Positions 56,711 through 64,000 of a stretch of DNA of 64,000 nucleotides are shown here, piece by piece; position 1 is the stretch's first letter; the number at the start of each line of letters is the position of its first letter. A program made the translations under genes and the position numbers. Under the pieces are notes generated by a model that ran no database searches, was not told where the DNA came from, and was given only the letters and a program-made list of their open reading frames with translations. Origin of the DNA: Polytrichum commune (taxonomy: Eukaryota > Streptophyta > Polytrichopsida > Polytrichales > Polytrichaceae); the NCBI GenBank assembly GCA_950295325.1, contig OX485805.1, forward strand, positions 56,940,758-57,004,757, given 5' to 3'.

Positions 56711-56957
56711 TTTGGTGGTGGGTTGGGCTAAAGGGCGGGGGTGTTGCAACAAGCGCAAGTGCAAGGCTGGCAGGGCCTGCTTTTTGGGGAGTATCTCTTG
56801 CGCTCTAGGCACAGCATGGGATTCTGTAGCCTCCCTCCCCTATCTCCGCTGCCCTGCCCCCTGCTCCCTCCCTGCCTTTCTTTAGCCCCCCTGCTCCCCT
56901 ACACAGCCCAGTGCCCAGTGCCCACCCCACCCCACCTCAAGCTGAGGAGCTTCTTTA

Positions 56958-58372
56958 GGGCCACTTCACACACCAGCCAACAGCCAGTCCGCCGGCAGGC
57001 AGGCAGGCAAGGCAGGCAGGCTCCATGACATTGTTTCTGATGAGAGCCCCAAAACGAAAGTGTGCAGAAGCTTGGCTGCCCGCTCCCAAGACGCCTCCAA
57101 ACTCATGTCCTGTGGTCACGGACCCTCAAGTGTTGTAAGTGTGAAGTCACATGTGACCGGGAACTCAACCACATGCTATTTCGATGAATTTTTATTCATG
57201 TGGGGAACCTCACACGTGATAAAGTTGAATAAATCGACGGTTTGTGAGCGTTCGGAGTGCCATGGTCTCCAATGTGCTTAATTTTTCCTTTCCTACGTTT
57301 TGTTGATGATCATCATCATCATCTTGGTTTCAAGAGTATTTGTTGGTTGTCCCAAGACGCCTCCAAACTCATATCATGTGGTCACGGATCCTCAAGTGAT
57401 ATAGTGTGAAGTCACATGTGACCGGGAACTCAACCACATGCTATTTTGATGAATCTCTATCCATCCAGGGAACCTCACACATGATAAAGTAGAATAAATC
57501 GATGGTTTGTGAGCGTTTGGAGTGCCATGGTCTCCAATGTGCTTAATCCTTTCTTTCCTACGTTCTGCTGATGATGATCATCATCATCTTGGTTTCAAGA
57601 GTATTTGTTGGTTGTACCAAGACGCCTCCAAACTCATGTAGTGTGGTCACGGACCCTCAAGTGTAGAGTGAAGTCATATGTGACCGGGAACTCAACCAAA
57701 TGCTATTTCGATGAATTTCTATTCATGCGGGGAACCTCACACATGATAAAGTAGAATAAATCGACGGTTTGTGAGCGTTTGGAGTGCCATGGTCTCCAAT
57801 GTGCTTAATCCTTTCTTTCCTACTTTTTGCTAAGCATCATCATCATCATCATGGTTTCAAGAGTATTTGTTGGTTGTACCAAAATGCCTCCAAACTCATG
57901 TAGTGTGGTCACGGACCCTCAAGTGTAGAGTGAAGTCATATGTGACTGGGAACTCAACCAAATGCTATTTCGGTGAGTTTTTATCCATGCGGGGAACCTC
58001 ACACATGATAAAGTAGAATAAATCGACGGTTTGTGAGAGTTCGGAGTGCCATGGTCTCCCGGTTTTGTGTTGATCGTCACCATCTTGATTTCAAGAGTAT
58101 TTGTTGGTTGTTCCAAGACGCCTCCAAACTCGTGTTGTGTGGTCACGGACCCTCGAGTGATATAGTGTGAAGTCGTATGTGACCGGGAACTCAACCAAAT
58201 GCTATTTCGGTGAGTTTCTATCCATGCAGGGAGCCTCACACATGACAAAGTCAAATAAATCAACGGTTGTGAGAGTTCAAAGTGCCATGGTCTCCAATGT
58301 GCTTAATCCTTTCTTCCCTACTTTCTTTTGATCATCATCGTCATCATCATCATGGTTTCACGAGTATTTGTT
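56958..58372. mobile_element. H1-family element with five internal tandem units (copy c)
   Basis: Starts GGGCCACTTCACACACCAGC after a TTA that would be its target site. From 57,085 a ~265-bp unit is repeated five times (starts near 57,085, 57,351, 57,616, 57,878 and 58,111; the fifth interval is shorter). The unit corresponds to one half of copy d (61,662-62,166, inverted): CCAAGACGCCTCCAAACTCA, CGGACCCTCAAGTG, GTGAAGTCATATGTGAC, GAACCTCACACATGATAAAG, GTGCCATGGTCTCC. Each unit contains a variable (ATC)n run. I do not find the expected right end. Confidence 0.75.
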
Positions 58373-58375
58373 GGT

Positions 58376-59000
58376 AAACTCACGTGTTTGATCAGTAGCA
58401 GCTACAGTGAATACAGTAGCCATCGTAGCAATTCCCTCCCCGTCCCTCAGGTGCTGAGGATACCGGAACTGTTAAAACGAACAAAACCTGCTGACTTTTG
58501 GTTCATTTTGATCAGAGTACACGAGGTAGTAGAAAACATGGTCCCAACTAACACAGTTACAAATAATTGTTTTGTTAAATCTAGCGTGTCTATTCCTTTT
58601 CTCTCCTACTCTCTATGGATGATGATTTTCATAACGGTTAAGACAAACAGGCAAACACATAAACAAGCATACGACGTCAACCTCTAGTGTTAGTGTGAAT
58701 GTGGGATGCCATGGTGCAAGAAAACATGTGGGTAAAATTCATGTGTTTGGTCGGTAGCAACTACAATATAAGTATAACAATCGTCATAAGAACCTCCTCC
58801 TCGTCCCTCAGGTTCTTATGATTACGGTACTGTGAAAATAAGCGCAACAATTGACTTTTTGTAGTCCATGATCATTGGTTGATCACACTACATTGGGTAA
58901 GAAACATTGTTCACACACAACATGATGGGCTCGAATTGTTGTTGTATTAAACCAACATGTTCAACCATGAGCATAAGTACATGATCTCAATAACAAAACA
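58376..59000. repeat. Diverged tandem duplication, period ~359 bp
   Basis: 58,376-58,620 and 58,735-58,990 share GTGTTTGATCAGTAGCAGCT-like starts, CGTCCCTCAGGT, ACCGGAACTGT/ACGGTACTGT and a TTGTTGTATTAAA-like end, with many differences. It directly follows the H1 tandem units but is not part of them. Confidence 0.55.
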
Positions 59001-59397
59001 TATTTATAAAATTGACACAACTAATCTATGTGAGATCTAACTAGATTGAGCATGCCAATTTGACAAGACAACTGTTTGAAACCATGTTGTTTGAGGCCAT
59101 CTTTTCTACTAGCAAATTTAGATTCCCTGATGTTGATGGAACTCCCCCCCCCCCCAAAAAAAAAGGGACCCACAAAAACCAAATTAACTAACAAACAAAA
59201 TTATGGCAAGGATTTTTTTGTGTTAGGAGGTATGTTGACCTAAAGTTGTCACTTAGCTACAACATCTACTAGTTGGAACTTGGAACCCATGACACTGTGC
59301 TGAAAACAATTGCAGCCTACAACTAACTCTGGAGGCCTTTGTAATTTATGTGCTCTCACGGGGCTCTAGGTATATGTATGTAATTTCGTCAGTAAGT

Positions 59398-59545
59398 AAT
59401 AATTAGCTCATCGGTTATAGTCCCCACCTCGGAACTCGTTGTGCTACACAAGGAAAATTTTGGTCCCAAGTTCCAAGGCCTATCCCACTAGCCTTTTGGC
59501 TTCCCGGAGTTTTAATATCGATTTCATTTCATTTTACTACTCACC
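59398..59545 (+). mobile_element. Possible tRNA-derived SINE fragment
   Basis: TAGCTCATCGGTTATAGTCC resembles a Pol III A box (TRGCTCAGTGGTTAGAG) and GGTCCCAAGTTCC ~50 bp on is a poor B box. The 3' part is T-rich (ATTTCATTTCATTTT). No target duplication found. Confidence 0.3.
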
Positions 59546-59600
59546 GTCTCCCTCTTGAGGAGAGATAACGTGAGACATGTGAGGTTTATTTGTGCATTCA

Positions 59601-59720
59601 CACTAGTAGAAATGTGGTAATTTTACGACACGAAGTGATCAGAACAAGACGGTGCTCGGGTCATTCTAGTCATTTTGTGTCGATATGTCATGTCCTGAAA
59701 CTACCATGTTTTTAGTAGTG
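59601..59720. mobile_element. CACTA-type MITE
   Basis: 120 bp, starting CACTAGTAGAAA and ending TTTTTAGTAGTG, the hallmark ends of plant CACTA (En/Spm) elements. Inverted ends run ~24 bp with mismatches. A perfect TCA target duplication flanks it (59,598-59,600 and 59,721-59,723). No coding capacity. Confidence 0.9.
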
Positions 59721-60040
59721 TCACCGTCAAGTGGTGGCATGCTTTTCATAACTTGGGAAATGATTTCTCACAAAGTACGTTACTTATATGGTAGGAAAAA
59801 GGGGGTATTTTTTACACAACCCATTTGACACAATGCCGTATAAAAATTATGTCAAAAAATCATAGTTCATGTTGGAATGGGTCAATTTTGACCCACATTG
59901 GATGCAAATTTTATGATGGGTCCTAGGCAACACATGTCATGTGGTACATGTTAGAAAGATGCACTTTTGTATTATACTATATATTTCATTTAATGTGTAA
60001 TTAGAATTGACATCCCATGTGAATAGAGTGACTCCATGAA

Positions 60041-60059
60041 TCTCTCTCTCTCTCTCTCT
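60041..60059. repeat. (TC)n microsatellite
   Basis: Perfect dinucleotide run of about nine units. Confidence 0.9.
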
Positions 60060-60489
60060 TTGGCCTCCGTGAATTGTCTTCTAGCAACAAATGTTTCATG
60101 CCACCCAACGATTCCAATATCATTTTCGTGGGTTGGTGTTGAACAGTGTGGGCCACACTAAATCAAATGTACATATTAGTGATATCACATTGAGTCTATG
60201 CAACCGCAACATGCGTCATGTCAACTCGGGCATGCTAGAAGTAACACCAGGCTAACATCTTGGACAATAAGTACATATTATTCATGAGAATGTCCACCAC
60301 CTTAACATCAAGCTTTTGTACTACATGTTTCCAATCATCTAGCAATAAAACTTTCACCCCTTATAACTTTTGCATACATAGCTCGAACAAGTCATACCTT
60401 GGGCCATTCAAACCCCCTTCTAATTGCTAACAAGGAACATCCAACAATTTACTGATCCAATAATAGCATACACACTTGTTACTTATATG

Positions 60490-60870
60490 CGATGGTCTTC
60501 GGGTCCCAAGTCCCACTCATGTTAGCAAGTCCCAACATGGAGGCCAAGTCCTAACTTTTGAGCCTCAAGGAACCACTAAAATATGATTAATTATAATCAA
60601 CGTCGAATCTTGATTAATTTATGCAAAAATACTTGCGGGACTTGTGTTGAGAGTTGGGTCTAGCTTTTGCTCAACCCAACTCTCAACACAAGTACCGAGC
60701 CTCACCTCCAGAAAGTGTTGCCACGTCATAATCGGGACTTGGGACTTGGGACTTGGAACCCGTATGAGGTGATAAGTCCCAACTTCCAAGCTCTCAGCGG
60801 CTCAGATTACACGGATTGACCTCAAGTGACTTGGGACTTAGGACTTGGAACCCATGTGAACCGGCCCTTA
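60490..60870. repeat. MITE-like region with a perfect 20-bp hairpin
   Basis: ACTTGTGTTGAGAGTTGGGT at 60,640-60,659 is followed after 14 nt by its exact reverse complement (60,674-60,693). Around it are several inverted GGGTCCCAAGTCCC / GGGACTTGGAACCC segments. The right edge ends CGGCCCTTA, reminiscent of a GGGCC-ended Harbinger element, but the left edge is not clear. Confidence 0.55.
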
Positions 60871-61270
60871 GAACCGTCTACTGTGGGGTAGCGTAACTTC
60901 CACCTACAAAATTTGTTCAACACACATAAACTTTTAGTTTGGGTAGGTGGAGAGGGTGATGTGTGTCTTGGAGGTGTCCACCATGGAATCACATGAAAAC
61001 GTACACAAGAAGAAAGCAATGTTGGGGACCAATGTACCTTTCTTTCACTGCATGGGATGGTTAGTGATTATAGTCTAATGTCCGGTGGTTGAATGTGGTA
61101 AGCTTTTGTGGCTACGTCCCACCAGGATTCCAAAAGGAAAGTTACACGTGCATTCCGAAGGCGACAATCGTCTCATAAATCAACAATTGCAACGTTGTGT
61201 TGCATCAATCAATGCCGAATTCCGTTCGGGTCATGAGAGGTGTGGCCATCTCGGTTGTGATCGCAACCAA

Positions 61271-61319
61271 CAAGAAAGAAAGAAAGAAAGAAATGAAATT
61301 AAGTTAAGTTAAGTTAAGT
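61271..61319. repeat. (AAGA)n followed by (AAGTT)n microsatellites
   Basis: Two adjoining simple-sequence runs. Confidence 0.85.
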
Positions 61320-61661
61320 AATCGATGAAACTACGTGTTAAGAGCGCCGTACTCGTCATGCATTACGCAATTCATTATGAATTACCACACATTATTGGTT
61401 CTTGCCACACAGTGTGACAATGGACTCCAAGTTGATATCCCTTTGACTACCTAGTAAATTCTACTTATTTTGGATGTATTTCATATAAGTTCTTATATAT
61501 ATTAAAGTCAATGTTAGTATGGTATATAGGTGAATGCATGGTATCCAATTAATATTGATAATTGTGTCAAAGAACCTATTTATGAGTATTAAAGTGATAT
61601 TAGGAGTTAGATAATAGTATTTAATGGGTAAGTTCAAGTGAGAGAGTCTTTTTGTACCTTA

Positions 61662-62166
61662 AGACCACTTCACACACGAGACTGAGAGCCCGTGACCATT
61701 ACACTTCAAGCACTCTCATTGGTGGAACCGGCGGAGCCGGTCCAAGTTCGCTTCACACTACGCTTGAGGGACCAACCGGAGTGAGTGTGTGAATGCAAGA
61801 TGGATGTAAGGTCTACATGGATTCCTACATGGCATCCAATGGATCGTGTTTCACGGTCACTTGGACTACTTTTCAAAACCACCCTCTTGGAGGTAGGCCT
61901 AACACAAAACCAGGAGACCGTGGCACTCTGAACGCTCACAACCGTTGATTTGTTCTATTTTATCATGTGTGAGGAACCGCGTGAAAAGACATTCATTGAA
62001 ATAGCATTTGGTCAAGGGTCCAGTCACATATGACTTCACACTACACTTGAGGGTCCGCAACCACACTACATGATTTTGGAGGTGTCTTGGGACGGCCTTT
62101 GGACACTTTCTTTTGGGCTCTCACAATTTCACGGTCACAGCTCTTGGATCATGTGTGAAGTGACCC
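61662..62166. mobile_element. PIF/Harbinger-type non-autonomous element, family H1, copy d
   Basis: 505 bp with ends AGACCACTTCACACACGAG and ATGTGTGAAGTGACCC, a slightly changed H1 end. Flanks TTA and TTG are a one-mismatch target duplication. The interior holds the sequence that is tandemly multiplied in copy c, plus the CTTGGAGGTAGGCCTAAC segment shared with copies a and b. Confidence 0.8.
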
Positions 62167-64000
62167 TTGGTTATCATTTGGATCAACACCACATTGATAC
62201 TAGGGTGATTTTACCCAGTATGAAAATTCCTTTTCTTCTTTTTTCTTTTTGAGACAGAAGACCAACACAGCCAACGCCAAATGAATAGTGTGAAAGTTCT
62301 TGCATGGTGTATAAACCTAAATGATGTAGAATGCACAAATAGCATCAAACACCCATACCTTAAATTTAGGGTCCGATTCAGATGAGCACAGTAACCGAAT
62401 TAGGCACACTTCCCTCAAGACTAGAACAGCTTAGTAGGCTAAAAACACTCTCCAAATCACAGTCTGACTCTTCAGGTGACTGCAGGTATCATAACGGTTT
62501 TGTTGTAAATTTAGGTGGCCATTAAGTGAGGCTTGGAGACGTTTGAGTGGCTGCCACTAAAATTCCTTGTAGATATATATGAGGAAACCCCTGTTCTATA
62601 TAATTCCTTCATAAATACACCAGGTCTATTTAACTAAGGCATACATATATATATACACACACACATATGCCTACCATTGCAATACTAATAATAAGGAGGA
62701 AGGAGAGGAGGGTATTCGTTAGTTGTTCATGCACCACCGCTGCGCCCTGTGGCCCTACTACCGCCCACCTATGAGCCTATTTTTAAATAATGTAAAATAT
62801 TCATCCACCAATCATGGAGGCTCTAGAGAGACCTGATATTGTCACTTAAATAGTTTGTTGGAGATAATTGGGTTTTTAGTTGGGGATCTTACATCATAAT
62901 TGGCAGCAACAGTGCTGTTGTGTGCATGTTAAGTACACTGATTCACCCCAATCAGTGTGTGTTACTATAACTGTTTAATGGGAATGTAAAAACTTTTACC
63001 AAGTAAAAGTACTCAGCTGATGAGTTGTGTTGTGTTGTGTTGTGTTCAGCTGCCCTGACTTCGGGTTCCGTATGAAGCAGTGGGATTCCAGCATCCCGAG
63101 TCTATTGAACTTTTGTTAGTAAAAATTGAACTCGTGAGTGAGACGTTATTGCCCTGCGTAACTCCGGATAGGAACGTGCGGTAATTGGGGTCATCGATGT
63201 AGCCATTTGTTGGTTGCTCCATTGAATGTTGCATTTAGTGTCATATGGTGTTAAATGTTGTTGTGGTAACTTTCGTAAATGACACTCCTTGTGAATAAGG
63301 TTACATGTATTGTTATCCCAACTTACTTTTAGTTCATCTAAATGCCGATTATTGAAACAAAGTTTGGTATAGAGTGCATGCTAACATTCACGTAGTAAAT
63401 TGTTGTCATGGATGGTTGAAAGTTGGATGAAAAATGATTTAGTATGTGGCGGTAATTGCACCATCGTAAATGTATAATGCCCAAAATCTTTTACGAGGAA
63501 TGACAAATAATGTTAGGTTTACCTTCTCTCACTTTCTCGGGCCACCATATAAGTAAACCACAAGGTTGGGAACTGAGTACCTTTTTTACCTAGAAAAAAA
63601 AATTACAAGTTTTTGACATTTGACATGCAAAATCTTGCACAACATTTTTAAGAAATAAATTAAAAATACATCAATTGGCCAATTATGAGCCAATCCGTGC
63701 CTTTAAGAACGCAAGAGATCCCATGGGAGTACACTTGTGACCCGATTTTCATGTATTTTCACATATGTAATCGATATGTGAAAATGTTGGGAATATACAG
63801 TTGAGGTGTATTTGGAGGAACCCATAGGATATATGAGAATTACATACACCCGAATCATCAATACACGTGGACCAATAAACATACATCTAAGGCAACTAAA
63901 TCTATTGAACATGCCAAAAGATGTTGGAAACGTGACCCCAATTTACAATTGACCCCAATGTGAACGCACTTTCAAGAGATGTTGACAAGCACGGAAGTTT
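62167..64000. other. Gene-free right end of the window
   Basis: No gene recognised. (TA)n(CA)n run at about 62,643-62,668, (TTGTG)n at 63,024-63,046, and a short ACCGAATTAGGCAC piece near 62,392 matching the tip of the R2 family. A GCATTTAGTGTC motif near 63,232 recalls the AT-rich tract of the palindrome arms. Confidence 0.45.

Noticed and set aside
57300-57340. Regularly spaced repeats at 57-58.4 kb as a CRISPR array
   Set aside because: Units are ~265 bp tandem copies of a transposon segment in a plant genome, with no short-repeat/unique-spacer structure.

Overview
The window looks like land-plant nuclear DNA. It carries a plant J-domain protein, a VQ-motif protein and an F-box/kelch protein, plant-type snRNA promoters, a tRNA-Asp(GTC) sequence, TTTAGGG-like motifs and many small TIR transposons. 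Long transposon-filled introns and the general style fit a non-seed plant such as a bryophyte, but the species cannot be fixed from the sequence alone.

Layout. About 0.9-5.7 kb holds a five-exon J-domain cochaperone gene (minus strand) whose introns are packed with small repeats and whose 3' end is tandemly duplicated. About 6-11.8 kb is repeat territory: a degenerate tRNA-Asp, a PIF/Harbinger-type element with 3-bp target duplications, a mariner/pogo-like element with 27-bp perfect inverted ends, and several hairpin MITEs.

The centrepiece is 11.8-31.9 kb, a giant inverted repeat. Two 8.1-kb arms (11,803-19,906 and 22,958-31,061) flank a 3.05-kb spacer. Every mirrored pair of positions adds to 42,864, so there is no net indel. 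The array holds six U2 snRNA loci in orientation -,+,-,-,+,-; each has a TATA box and a USE-like motif spaced 33 nt apart, as in Pol II plant snRNA promoters. Two identical copies of an unrecognised 240-codon gene face the centre. The spacer carries a decayed copy of the F-box gene found intact at 41-43 kb and a mutated U2 copy. A sixth U2 unit is appended outside the right arm.

31.9-41 kb has no recognised gene but a second Harbinger-type copy. 41.3-43.0 kb is an intact F-box/kelch-like gene whose downstream DNA is shared with the U2 units. 43.6-51.9 kb is repeat-rich and gene-poor. 51.9-53.3 kb holds a tandemly triplicated ~300-bp module with a conserved minus-strand reading frame. 54.5-56.0 kb is a two-exon VQ-motif (MKS1-like) gene. 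57-64 kb is repeats: a Harbinger-type element with five internal ~265-bp tandem units, a 120-bp CACTA MITE with a clean TCA duplication, and another Harbinger copy.

The host genes show no operon-like link. What ties the window together is segmental duplication: U2 units, F-box sequence and a shared block (called A here) have been copied and inverted together several times. Exons were joined by eye from conserved motifs and splice signals. Arm identity was judged from mirrored coordinates, matching translations and spot comparison, not from a full alignment.
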